Source: Clostridia bacterium
GTDB lineage: Bacteria > Bacillota_A > Clostridia > Oscillospirales > CAG-272
Assembly (NCBI GenBank): GCA_017453335.1
Contig: JAFTKI010000101.1
Location: 9,437 to 73,436, forward strand
Reading direction: 5' to 3'
Length of the DNA stretch: 64,000 nucleotides
Made by a program: the position numbers and the translations under genes. Numbering within the stretch: the stretch's first letter is position 1; each line of letters begins with the position of its first letter. A model generated the notes under the pieces. That model made no database searches, had not been told where the DNA came from, and worked only from the letters and a program-made list of their open reading frames with translations. Below, piece by piece: positions 33,838 to 41,261 of the stretch.

Positions 33838-34215
33838 TTATTTCATTTGATTCCATCGGTTCTTTCTATAATTAAGGTATGCTTCCACCTCGGATTTGGG
33901 AAGCTTATCAAAAATCACCGACTTGTTTTCAAGATCGGCAACAAACTCCAGATAATCCTTTTGCTCTTGTTGGCTGTACCTTGTCCAAAGGTTGTTCAGC
34001 TTAACCTCAAGCAGCAGATAGTAAATACATTCATCATAAAGTTTTTGGTAATCGGGATCCTCGCAAAGCTCTATATGCTCTCTCAGGTAGCACAAAATTC
34101 TACTGAGATATCCCAGCGTCCGCCATTTTCCCCGTGTGAAGTGGACAATCTCAAGATAAATCGTATCGACCTCCAGCTCGTCCGAATCCTCTTTGCCAAA
34201 TTCTTTTGGGTACAT
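33838..34215 (-). CDS. Uncharacterised 125-residue acidic helical protein
   Basis: Not recognised. 125 residues, predicted largely alpha-helical, rich in Tyr, Leu and Glu (IELCEDPDYQKLYDECIYYLL), no signal peptide or transmembrane segment. GGGAGG lies 6-7 bases before the ATG. The gene begins only 17 bp after the terminator of the third tandem RNA (34232-34391), so that RNA occupies the gene's leader. Expression may rely on read-through of that terminator, or the protein may be the functional partner of the RNAs. No paralogue seen in the window. Confidence 0.72.
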   Translation of the reverse strand: MYPKEFGKEDSDELEVDTIYLEIVHFTRGKWRTLGYLSRILCYLREHIELCEDPDYQKLYDECIYYLLLEVKLNNLWTRYSQQEQKDYLEFVADLENKSVIFDKLPKSEVEAYLNYRKNRWNQMK

Positions 34216-34231
34216 TGCGCTTACCTCCCAA

Positions 34232-34391
34232 AATAAAAAAGTGCGTAACCGAAGCTACGCACCGAAAAAGTGTGTTCCTTCGATTGTTACCACACAATTC
34301 TCACTCTGTTTAGGAAATGAGCAGAAGGAGAACACACCTTTTACCAAGGTAGTATTCCCCTAAACAGAGTACAAGTATAGAATTGTGTGGT
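34232..34391 (-). ncRNA. Tandem structured RNA, copy C
   Basis: About 160 nt. Transcript from the promoter at 34398-34426. The 5' half CCACACAATTCT and ACTCTGTTTAGG repeats pair with AGAATTGTGTGG and CCTAAACAGAGT (plus-strand 34290-34314 with 34359-34390): two perfect 12-bp helices. The loop contains 34324-34337, complementary to 34270-34281 beyond the main stem (with a two-base bulge), a pseudoknot. It ends with GTGCGTAGC-TTCG-GTTACGCAC followed by TTTTTTATTTT. Relative to the other copies, the terminator has a T-G wobble changed to T-A and the pseudoknot sequences differ but keep pairing. Confidence 0.82.
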
Positions 34392-34397
34392 GTTATT

Positions 34398-34426
34398 ATT
34401 GTATCATCATTTTTGTTTTTTGTCAA
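34398..34426 (-). promoter_or_regulatory. Promoter of structured RNA copy C
   Basis: Minus strand TTGACA, 17-bp spacer, TGA extended -10 TACAAT. Confidence 0.88.
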
Positions 34427-34496
34427 TCTATTTTAAATACGAAAATCAAAATTTGCCAAAATCAATATCTCTGACGATACTTTATAAATAAACTTC

Positions 34497-34702
34497 AAAA
34501 TAAAAAAGTGCGCAACCGAAGCTACGCACCGAAAAACGCAAACTCCGATTGTCGCCAAACAAATCAAGCAAACGAAGACTTTTTAGGTCATACCATCCAC
34601 ATGAGAATTTGCGTTTTATCCAAATTCAGTATGAATGGTATGTCTAAAAAAAGGCATACTTATACCTTGGAAAAATCTTCGTTTTTATTTAATTTGTTTG
34701 GC
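34497..34702 (-). ncRNA. Tandem structured RNA, copy B
   Basis: About 205 nt. P1 arms GCCAAACAAAT / ATTTGTTTGGC (34692-34702 with 34554-34564) and AAACGAAGA / TCTTCGTTT (34677-34685 with 34570-34578) pair. A further stem is CATACCAT with GGTATG near the apical loop, and an AAGGTAT / ATGCCTT side hairpin lies in the 5' strand. Loop 34605-34617 is complementary to 34533-34545, downstream of P1 (pseudoknot). Terminator GTGCGTAGC-TTCG-GTTGCGCAC plus TTTTTTATTTT at 34497-34529. No downstream gene before the next promoter, so it is probably a trans-acting RNA. Confidence 0.85.
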
Positions 34703-34708
34703 TCTTTT

Positions 34709-34737
34709 ATCATATCACAAATGATCGTTTTTGTCAA
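34709..34737 (-). promoter_or_regulatory. Promoter of structured RNA copy B
   Basis: Minus strand TTGACA, 17-bp spacer, TGA extended -10 TATGAT. Nearly identical to the copy A promoter over about 30 bp. Confidence 0.88.
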
Positions 34738-34811
34738 TGGATTTGAAATAGAAAAAATACGCGAAACATTCGTTTAGGCAAAGAACAAATCGCATATTGG
34801 TCTTCCCAAAA

Positions 34812-35023
34812 ATAAAAAAGTGCGCAACCGAAGCTACGCACCGAAAAACGCAAACTCCGATTGTCGCCAAACGAATCGAACATAGATCAGAGATATGGTT
34901 TCTGCATATCCTAAGCTATGGAGTTTGCGCTTTTGCTAAATTCACATAACTTAGGTATATGCTTAAAAAAGGTATTTTACCCTTAACAAAAAATACCTCT
35001 AATCTTTATTCAATTCGTTTGGC
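34812..35023 (-). ncRNA. Tandem structured RNA, copy A
   Basis: About 210 nt. P1 is GCCAAACGAATTGAA with TTCGATTCGTTTGGC (35009-35023 with 34865-34879). Inside lie an AGATTAGAG / CTCTGATCT helix, an AGGTATTTT / AAAATACCT hairpin and a long GCATAT-CCTAAG / CTTAGGATATGC stem. Its loop (34920-34934) is complementary over 15 nt, one mismatch, to 34844-34858 downstream of P1: a pseudoknot. 3' end: conserved ACAATCG, then the UUCG-loop terminator and T tract. Confidence 0.85.
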
Positions 35024-35029
35024 ACCTTT

Positions 35030-35058
35030 ATCATAACACAAATGATCGTTTTTGTCAA
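35030..35058 (-). promoter_or_regulatory. Promoter of structured RNA copy A
   Basis: Minus strand TTGACA, 17-bp spacer, TGT extended -10 TATGAT. Confidence 0.88.
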
Positions 35059-35162
35059 TGGATTTAATACAGAAAAAAATACGCAAAATATCAGGTCTGG
35101 CAGAGAGAACCGCATCCCCTTACCATACAGCAGCATATATATGCTTAAACTTTACACGATCT

Positions 35163-35341
35163 TGTAGGGACCGGCGTCCAAACATTTGCGTAGCAAAGTT
35201 TGCGTTGCTTGCAACAGCCGACAGGTCCTAAAACGAACGAATTTGGTGTCATAAAGCGGCTACATTTATTTGGTTCGTCTGTTGACATGAACAAAACAAA
35301 ATTTGTTGCTTCAAGGACCGTCGGGGACGCCGGTCCCTACA
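35163..35341. repeat. MITE-like inverted-repeat element
   Basis: Perfect 17-bp terminal inverted repeats TGTAGGGACCGGCGTCC (35163-35179) and its complement (35325-35341), with a second inner pair around GACAGGTCCT / AAGGACCGTC. The 145-bp interior has no open frame of note. No target-site duplication is certain. Confidence 0.8.
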
Positions 35342-35443
35342 GGATGGTGCAAATATTTAAAATTGTGCTCTGATTCATACACGGGCGATCACAACTTTTT
35401 CCACAAAAAAAGTCTATTGAAACAGAAAAAAATGTATAGCCTA

Positions 35444-35472
35444 TTGACTTTGCGCAAAAAAAGTGCTATAAT
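35444..35472 (+). promoter_or_regulatory. Promoter of scfA
   Basis: TTGACT, 17-bp spacer, TGC extended -10 TATAAT, 34 bp before the start codon. Confidence 0.9.
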
Positions 35473-35505
35473 AACAGCGTGAATTCTTCATGGAGGTAAA
35501 AAATC

Positions 35506-35658
35506 ATGAAACATATTGAAACCATCGAAACTCGCAATCTGTGCGAGAGCGCAAAGAACGGCGGTTGCGGCGAGTGCCAGACCTCTTGCCAGTCTGCTTG
35601 CAAGACCAGCTGCGGCATCGCTAACCAGCAGTGCGAAAACACCAAGGAAAGCAAGTAA
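35506..35658 (+). CDS. scfA: SCIFF (ranthipeptide) precursor peptide
   Basis: 50 residues starting MKHIETIETRNLCESAKNGG, then the SCIFF pattern CGECQTSCQSACKTSC and a final Cys in NQQCE. Cysteines at 21, 24, 28, 32, 36 and 43 are the six that the radical SAM maturase links by thioether bonds; an additional Cys13 lies in the leader, where most SCIFF sequences have none. GGAGG precedes the ATG. A hairpin separates it from the maturase, giving peptide in excess. Biological role of the mature peptide is not settled (signalling or metabolism control). Confidence 0.96.
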   Translation: MKHIETIETRNLCESAKNGGCGECQTSCQSACKTSCGIANQQCENTKESK

Positions 35659-35669
35659 TTTGCGCAAAC

Positions 35670-35698
35670 AAAAATGCCGCCGATATGGCGGCATTTTT
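35670..35698 (+). terminator. Hairpin between scfA and scfB
   Basis: TGCCGCC / GGCGGCA stem with A and T tracts; likely partial terminator limiting maturase expression relative to the peptide. Confidence 0.85.
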
Positions 35699-35724
35699 GA
35701 TGATAGAAAACAAGGAGATTTACC

Positions 35725-37113
35725 ATGATTCATCAATATCAGCTTGGCGGCTATAACATTGTGCTGGATATATGCTCAGGCTCGGTTCACGTTGTGGATG
35801 AGGTCGCCTACGATATGATTGCTATGTTTGAGCAGAACGACCGCAACACCGTGATTGCTTCTGCCGCAAAAAAATATGCTGACCGAGAGGATGTGACTCC
35901 CGCCGATCTGGAGGAATGCTACGACCAGATCGTGTCGCTCAAGGAGCGCGGCAAGCTGTTCACACCCGACACCTTTGAGCCGATGGCAGGACACCTGAAG
36001 GCAAAGACCTCGGGTGTTGTCAAGGCGCTTTGCTTGCACATCGCGCACACCTGCAATCTCAACTGCTCCTATTGCTTTGCAAGCCAAGGCAAGTATCACG
36101 GGGATCGCGCCGTGATGAGCTTTGAGGTTGGAAAGCAGGCTCTTGATTTTCTGATTGCAAATTCGGGAACACGCCGAAATCTGGAGGTCGACTTCTTCGG
36201 CGGTGAGCCGCTGATGAATTTCGATGTAGTAAAGCAGTTGGTTGCGTATGCACGCAGCATCGAAAAGGAACACAACAAAAACTTCCGCTTCACGCTGACC
36301 ACCAACGGTATGCTGATCGACGATGACGTGATCGATTTTGCCAACCGTGAGTGCAGCAACGTGGTGTTGAGTCTGGACGGCAGACGCGAGATCCACGACC
36401 GTTTTCGTGTAGACTACGCAGGCAATGGAAGCTGGGAAAAGATCGTTCCCAAGTTCCAAAAGCTGGTAGAGGCACGCGGCGGCAAGGACTACTATATGCG
36501 CGGCACCTTCACTCACGCCAACCCCGATTTTCTTAAGGATATTCAGGTGATGCTCGATCTCGGCTTCAACGAGCTGAGCATGGAGCCCGTTGTTTGTGCC
36601 GCAGGCGATCCCTCGGAGCTGACCGAAGAGGATCTGCCCATTGTACTCGACCAATACGAAAAGCTGGCAGAGCTGATGCTGGAACGTGACCGCGTGGGCA
36701 AGCCCTTTACCTTCTATCACTACATGATCGACCTGACAGGCGGTCCCTGCATCTACAAGCGCATTTCGGGCTGTGGCTCGGGAACCGAGTACATGGCTGT
36801 CACCCCTTGGGGCGACCTCTATCCCTGCCACCAATTCGTTGGCGAGGAGAAATTCAAGCTTGGAGATATCTGGAACGGCGTAACCAACACCGAGATTCAA
36901 TGCGACTTTGCAAATTGCAACGTCTACGCGCGTCCCGAATGCCGTGACTGCTGGGCGAAGCTGTATTGCTCGGGCGGGTGTGCCGCAAACGCATACCACT
37001 CCACGGGATCGGTCACAGGTATCTACAAATATGGCTGTGAGCTGTTCCGCAAACGTATGGAGTGTGCCATTATGGTGGCGATCGCGCGTCAGTTTGCGCA
37101 AAAGAAGGCATGA
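35725..37113 (+). CDS. scfB: SCIFF radical SAM maturase
   Basis: 462 residues. The N terminus (IHQYQLGGYNIVLDICSGSVHVVDEVAYDMI) is a leader-binding region; the radical SAM cysteines are C110xxxC114xxC117 (CNLNCSYC). The C-terminal SPASM-type region has cysteines in SGCGSGTEYM, PCHQF, CRDC and YCSGGCAANAYH for auxiliary clusters. It forms the Cys-to-alpha/gamma-carbon thioethers of ScfA. The stop overlaps the next start (ATGA). Confidence 0.95.
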   Translation: MIHQYQLGGYNIVLDICSGSVHVVDEVAYDMIAMFEQNDRNTVIASAAKKYADREDVTPADLEECYDQIVSLKERGKLFTPDTFEPMAGHLKAKTSGVVKALCLHIAHTCNLNCSYCFASQGKYHGDRAVMSFEVGKQALDFLIANSGTRRNLEVDFFGGEPLMNFDVVKQLVAYARSIEKEHNKNFRFTLTTNGMLIDDDVIDFANRECSNVVLSLDGRREIHDRFRVDYAGNGSWEKIVPKFQKLVEARGGKDYYMRGTFTHANPDFLKDIQVMLDLGFNELSMEPVVCAAGDPSELTEEDLPIVLDQYEKLAELMLERDRVGKPFTFYHYMIDLTGGPCIYKRISGCGSGTEYMAVTPWGDLYPCHQFVGEEKFKLGDIWNGVTNTEIQCDFANCNVYARPECRDCWAKLYCSGGCAANAYHSTGSVTGIYKYGCELFRKRMECAIMVAIARQFAQKKA

Positions 37114-38450
37114 CGACACCGATCTGTGATTTTGTGCGTCGGTATGCCAAGCAAAACGCTTTGCGGTTGCACATGCCGGGACACAAGGGAACGGGAATTT
37201 TGGGTATTGAAGCCCAAGATATCACCGAGATCGAGGGAGCGGACAGCCTGTTTGAAGCAAACGGGATCATTCGTGAGAGTGAAAGAAACGCAAGCCTTCT
37301 CTTTGGTGCCGATACCTACTATTCCGCCGAAGGCTCCTCGCAGGCGATCCGCGCAATGCTGGCGCTTGCCGTTCGATATGCAAAAGCGAACCGCAAAAAG
37401 CCGATCATTGCCGCCGCAAGAAATGCCCACAAGGTCTTTCTTTCCGCCGCCGCGCTGCTGGATTTCAAGATCAACTGGCTTCCGATTACGGAGCAGGACT
37501 CCTATCTTTCCTGCAAGCCCACCAAGGAATCGCTGACCGCTTTCCTGCAAAACTGCGAAGAGCTTCCCACAGCGTTGTACGTCACCTCTCCCGATTATCT
37601 CGGCAACACCGCCGATCTTGCGGCACTTGCAGAGGTTTGTCATAAATTTGGCGTTTTGCTGTTGGTTGACAACGCACACGGCGCGTATTTGAAATTCCTA
37701 TCGCCATCACGCCACCCCATTGATCTGGGAGCCGACGCCTGTGCCGATTCGGCGCACAAAACACTCTCCGCGCTCACAGGCGCGGCGTATCTGCACGTTT
37801 CTCCCCACGCACCAATCGGATTTGGAAACGGCGTTAAAGAAGCGCTCGCGCTCTTTTCGTCCACCAGTCCGTCCTACCTGATCCTGCAATCATTGGATGC
37901 CTTGAATAAAACACTCGCGCAGGGATATGCCGATAAGCTGTCCGATTTTATTCGGTTTGCCAATCAAAAAAAGTCACTTTTAGAAGAGCGCGGATGGCAG
38001 TTTTGCGGGGACGAGCCGCTGAAATGGACGATCCTTGCAAAAGCCTGCGGTTACACGGGACAAGAACTGGCACAGGCACTTTCCAAGGAAAATATCGTTT
38101 GTGAGTTTGCTGACACCGATCATTTAGTGCTGATGCTGACACCGTCGCTGGGAGAAGACGGAACAGACCGCCTGTATCGTGTGCTGTCTTCCCTTCCCAT
38201 CTATCCCGCGCTGTCCGAATGTCCGCCCAAGCCCACGGCACACAGGGCAGTATGCTCGGTGCGAGAAGCTATGCTATCCCCTGCCGAGGAGCTTCCCGTT
38301 GAAAAAGCCATCGGGCGTATTCTTGCTTCGCCTTCCGTTGCCTGTCCACCCGCCGTACCCATTCTGGTTTGCGGTGAGATCATCGACAACACGGCACTGG
38401 AAGCCTTCTGTTATTACGGGATCAAGACCTGCACCGTGGTCAAAGATTAA
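37110..38450 (+). CDS. PLP-dependent Orn/Lys/Arg decarboxylase family protein
   Basis: 446 residues from the ATG overlapping the scfB stop. The N-terminal ALRLHMPGHKGT and VLLLVDNAHGAYLKF, then DACADSAHKTLSALTGAAYL with the PLP Lys (residue about 224), are family signatures of group III decarboxylases (YaaO/SpeA-like). The C-terminal region is shorter than in full-length lysine decarboxylases. It makes cadaverine, putrescine or agmatine by decarboxylation. Translational coupling to the SCIFF maturase is striking but such adjacency may be chance of the clostridial chromosome. Confidence 0.85.
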   Translation: MTTPICDFVRRYAKQNALRLHMPGHKGTGILGIEAQDITEIEGADSLFEANGIIRESERNASLLFGADTYYSAEGSSQAIRAMLALAVRYAKANRKKPIIAAARNAHKVFLSAAALLDFKINWLPITEQDSYLSCKPTKESLTAFLQNCEELPTALYVTSPDYLGNTADLAALAEVCHKFGVLLLVDNAHGAYLKFLSPSRHPIDLGADACADSAHKTLSALTGAAYLHVSPHAPIGFGNGVKEALALFSSTSPSYLILQSLDALNKTLAQGYADKLSDFIRFANQKKSLLEERGWQFCGDEPLKWTILAKACGYTGQELAQALSKENIVCEFADTDHLVLMLTPSLGEDGTDRLYRVLSSLPIYPALSECPPKPTAHRAVCSVREAMLSPAEELPVEKAIGRILASPSVACPPAVPILVCGEIIDNTALEAFCYYGIKTCTVVKD

Positions 38451-38541
38451 ATAGAATACGTCACCTACCGACAGAAAACCCGCTTTTTTGCTTAATAACA
38501 GATTTTTCAAAAAAGCAAAGATAAATTTTCTATATTTTTTG

Positions 38542-38550
38542 TGTTATAAT
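38542..38550 (+). promoter_or_regulatory. Extended -10 promoter of the SF0329-like gene
   Basis: TGTTATAAT with no good -35 hexamer. Confidence 0.5.
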
Positions 38551-38628
38551 CGTTGCGATAACTAAACTCGATTCGTTTGTTAAATTAAATAAAACGATTA
38601 TAAAAATTTGACAAATAGGAGATATCAA

Positions 38629-39153
38629 ATGGGAAAAATTCTTGGATCATGGAGCGGAATGAGAAAATATCTTGAACAGGATATGCTTGCTGATGCCTTG
38701 CAAGGAAGAATCAGATACGGTTGTACCACCTATGTCGGAATGGACGGATGTCATATCTTTGAGATTTGTATAGATGGCACACAAGTAAAACGATTTTCAT
38801 GGGAAACGGTAAATACATATTTTATAAACAACGGTTATAAAAAAAATCCTCACCCAAGCGGTATTATCGAATATTGGGCAGAGTTTTGGTCATTGTTAGA
38901 TAAATATCCCCTTGGTAAACGAACGGAGTATACGGACGAGGAATTTTGTGAAGCGTTGGAAACGTATCGCAATCAAGATATACAAGATAGTATGAATTCC
39001 GTCAACCCGCTCGTTAGAATGTTTGCTGTTTTGGATAGAAGAATTGGAAAAAGAACACTTACCAAACTATACGATACAATAAACGAACAACCAGAATGGT
39101 TGCGGCAATTTTATGTATTAAGATTTGAAGCAGAGAAGATTACATCAAAATAA
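38629..39153 (+). CDS. Hypothetical protein resembling the SF0329 family
   Basis: 174 residues from ATG 38629 (AGGAGA upstream). The start (WSGMRKYLEQDMLADALQGRIRYGCTTYVG) resembles SF0329-type small proteins of unknown function, often found singly in Firmicutes and near mobile islands. It is markedly more A+T-rich with AT-ending codons than flanking genes, suggesting recent transfer. Soluble, no signal peptide. Recognition is tentative. Confidence 0.6.
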   Translation: MGKILGSWSGMRKYLEQDMLADALQGRIRYGCTTYVGMDGCHIFEICIDGTQVKRFSWETVNTYFINNGYKKNPHPSGIIEYWAEFWSLLDKYPLGKRTEYTDEEFCEALETYRNQDIQDSMNSVNPLVRMFAVLDRRIGKRTLTKLYDTINEQPEWLRQFYVLRFEAEKITSK

Positions 39154-39198
39154 CTGTTTATCCAATTCCAATTTATCGAGCAATATGGAAACGCATAT

Positions 39199-39234
39199 CA
39201 AAAAAGGCTCCTTTGTGTAAAGGGAGCTTTTTAT
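39199..39234 (+). terminator. Terminator derived from the palindromic repeat family
   Basis: GGCTCCTTT-GTGT-AAAGGGAGC hairpin (one bulge) followed by TTTTT; sequence closely resembles the right arm of the repeat at 31019-31147. Confidence 0.7.
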
Positions 39235-39383
39235 GTTCATTTATAATTTTTCAGATTTCCTAACATGCACAGCGTTTGCGTCCACAAATGCAAAAATACG
39301 GCATCCCTCTTTCGAGATATACCGTATTCTTGTAAAACTGTCTTTGGAGTGATGCTCTAAATGTCGGTCATTTTTATATTATT

Positions 39384-40148
39384 TCAAGGTCGCTCCAAAA
39401 TCGGGGCAGCGAGGATTTCCTCGCGCCGCGTTAAAAGATCATCGCCCTGCAATGCCTTCTCCAAAGCGTCTTTTCCAACGCGGTCGATCGCCGCACCGAG
39501 ACGCTCCTTGGCATATCCGTTCTCCTTGTACCACAGCATCACCTTTTCGATGATATCAGGCACCTCCTCTTCGGTGTACAAGCCGCTAAGAAGTGTTCCC
39601 ATGCGTTGCGTTTTGCCCCAAGTACCGCCAACAAAAACACGGCACATGGATTTCGAGGATGCTCGGCACCCCTCAATACCAACGTCATTCAGGCTCGGCT
39701 TCATACAGCTATTGGGACAGCCACCCACACCGATCTTGAATTTATGAGGGAGCTTTACGTCCTTCATTCCAACGTAAAAACGCTCGTGGATCACTCTTGC
39801 CAACGCATGTGTGTCAATGATTCCAAACACACAGGTAGTTCCCTTGCACGCCGTTACAGGGCGAACCTTTGCCCCCGTACCGCCAAAAAACAAGCCTCTC
39901 TCTGCCAGAAATGCCTCGGCTTCGGGAATTTTTTCGTAAGCGATCCCCGGGATCTCTGCCGACAAGCGCGATGTAAAAATAACCTTACCGTTTCCATAGT
40001 CTTGTGCGCAATCGGCAAGCACGTGCAACTGCTCGGCAGAAAACACACCGCCGATCGAAACCACCCTGCCCGAAAAGCAATCGGTACCGCGGTTTCTCAA
40101 AAAGCCTCTTGCTTTCACACTCATAACAGCTTCTTTTGTAAGACTCAT
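39384..40148 (-). CDS. Siroheme-dependent nitrite/sulfite reductase-like protein
   Basis: 254 residues from ATG at 40148 (GGAGAAAGG upstream). The nitrite/sulfite reductase signature is present: TACKGTTCVFG followed by GVGGCPNSCMKPSLND, giving the C-x5-C and C-x3-C ligands of the coupled siroheme/[4Fe-4S] centre. It is much shorter than NirA/CysI and resembles AsrC-like or small anaerobic reductases, lacking the extra ferredoxin domain. Electron donor and substrate (sulfite or nitrite) are unclear. Stands alone. Confidence 0.88.
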   Translation of the reverse strand: MSLTKEAVMSVKARGFLRNRGTDCFSGRVVSIGGVFSAEQLHVLADCAQDYGNGKVIFTSRLSAEIPGIAYEKIPEAEAFLAERGLFFGGTGAKVRPVTACKGTTCVFGIIDTHALARVIHERFYVGMKDVKLPHKFKIGVGGCPNSCMKPSLNDVGIEGCRASSKSMCRVFVGGTWGKTQRMGTLLSGLYTEEEVPDIIEKVMLWYKENGYAKERLGAAIDRVGKDALEKALQGDDLLTRREEILAAPILERP

Positions 40149-40186
40149 CTCATCCAACCTTTCTCCGTTGACTTTTCCCTCCCCGA

Positions 40187-40215
40187 TTGACACCCGTTTG
40201 AGAATATGGTATAAT
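40187..40215 (+). promoter_or_regulatory. Promoter of the FecBCD-type uptake operon
   Basis: TTGACA, 17-bp spacer, TGG extended -10 TATAAT; points rightward directly into the oppositely oriented promoter at 40239. Confidence 0.88.
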
Positions 40216-40238
40216 ACGAAAGGAGATTTTCCAACTTT

Positions 40239-40267
40239 ATTATACCACACCCCCACCAAAAAGTCAA
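40239..40267 (-). promoter_or_regulatory. Promoter of the sulfite-reductase-like gene
   Basis: Minus strand TTGACT, 17-bp spacer, TGG extended -10 TATAAT. Face-to-face with the plus-strand promoter; the two predicted transcripts overlap at their 5' ends. Confidence 0.88.
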
Positions 40268-40286
40268 TTCATTTTAAGGATACGCT

Positions 40287-41261
40287 ATGAATCGGTACCA
40301 ATCTTTTTTCGTTCGTTTTGCGGCAGGTCTTCTTGCCCTTTTTCTGCTGCTTTGTACTCTCCCCTCATGCGGAGAATCAAACGAGCAGACTCCCGAAAAT
40401 TCCGAAACGGTGCAATTTACCGACGCGCTGGGACGCCTTGTTTCGGTTCCGAAAAATCCCGTTCGAGTGGCGGCACTCATCGGCAGCTTTGCCGACATCT
40501 GGTGCCTTTCGGGCGGTACGCTTTGCGCCGCGGCAAGCGACGCATGGGAGGATTTCGGGCTGGCGCTTGACGGTGCCGTGAATATCGGCGGTGCGCACTC
40601 TCCGAACACCGAGCTGTTGCTTTCCTCCAATCCCGAGCTTGTGATCGCCAGTGCTTCCACGGCATCCAATGTAGCCCTGAAGGACACCCTGGATGCTATG
40701 GGAATCCCCGTAGCCTATTTCAACGTTGACCATTTTAACGATTATCTGCAGATGCTTGATATTTGTACCGATTTGACAGGCAGAAAGGATCTGTACGAGC
40801 AAAACGGACTTGCCCTGCAAACACAGATCGAATCGCTGAAATCGGCATACACCGCGCAACCGATCCCACAGGAACAACGAAAAATACTCTTGCTTCGCGC
40901 CTCCTCGGGATCGATCAAGGCAAAATCGAGCAGCGGCACGATACTGGGAGAAATGCTGAAGGACATGGGATGCATCAACATTGCCGACCGGGATTCTTCC
41001 CTTTTGGAAAACCTGAGCGTGGAAAGCATCATCAGAGAGGAGCCGTACCACATCTTTGCGGTTACAATGGGCAACGACACAACCGCCGCAACCGAGGCTC
41101 TTGATCGGATGATACGGGAAAATCCCGCTTGGAGTTCACTTTCGGCGGTTCGGGAGAATCGCATTCATATCATGGACAAAAGACTATTCAATCTGAAGCC
41201 GAACGCCCGTTGGGCGGAGGCATACGGAGTGCTTTATGAAACGCTTACAAAACAAACCTGA
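40287..41261 (+). CDS. ABC transporter substrate-binding lipoprotein, iron-siderophore/cobalamin type
   Basis: 324 residues with a lipoprotein signal (LFLLLCTLPSC, Cys around residue 30). Periplasmic-binding-protein type II/III features: FTDALGRLVSVPKNPVRVAAL, then SNPELVIASAS, GCINIADRDSSLL and ENRIHIMD. Such proteins bind Fe(III)-siderophore, heme or vitamin B12. It leads a three-gene operon with permease and ATPase. Confidence 0.9.
   Translation: MNRYQSFFVRFAAGLLALFLLLCTLPSCGESNEQTPENSETVQFTDALGRLVSVPKNPVRVAALIGSFADIWCLSGGTLCAAASDAWEDFGLALDGAVNIGGAHSPNTELLLSSNPELVIASASTASNVALKDTLDAMGIPVAYFNVDHFNDYLQMLDICTDLTGRKDLYEQNGLALQTQIESLKSAYTAQPIPQEQRKILLLRASSGSIKAKSSSGTILGEMLKDMGCINIADRDSSLLENLSVESIIREEPYHIFAVTMGNDTTAATEALDRMIRENPAWSSLSAVRENRIHIMDKRLFNLKPNARWAEAYGVLYETLTKQT

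Noticed and set aside
34508..34777. 89-residue open frame on the plus strand across structured RNA copy B
   Set aside because: It is antisense to a region with strong RNA structure, has no ribosome binding site and its sequence is an effect of the repeated stems.
34232..35058. CRISPR array or type III toxin-antitoxin repeats
   Set aside because: The repeat units are about 290-310 bp apart with internal promoters and terminators, not short direct repeats with spacers, and no Cas or ToxN-like gene is nearby.
35516..35728. 70-residue open frame overlapping scfA
   Set aside because: Shadow of scfA in another frame; the correct frame gives a textbook SCIFF peptide.
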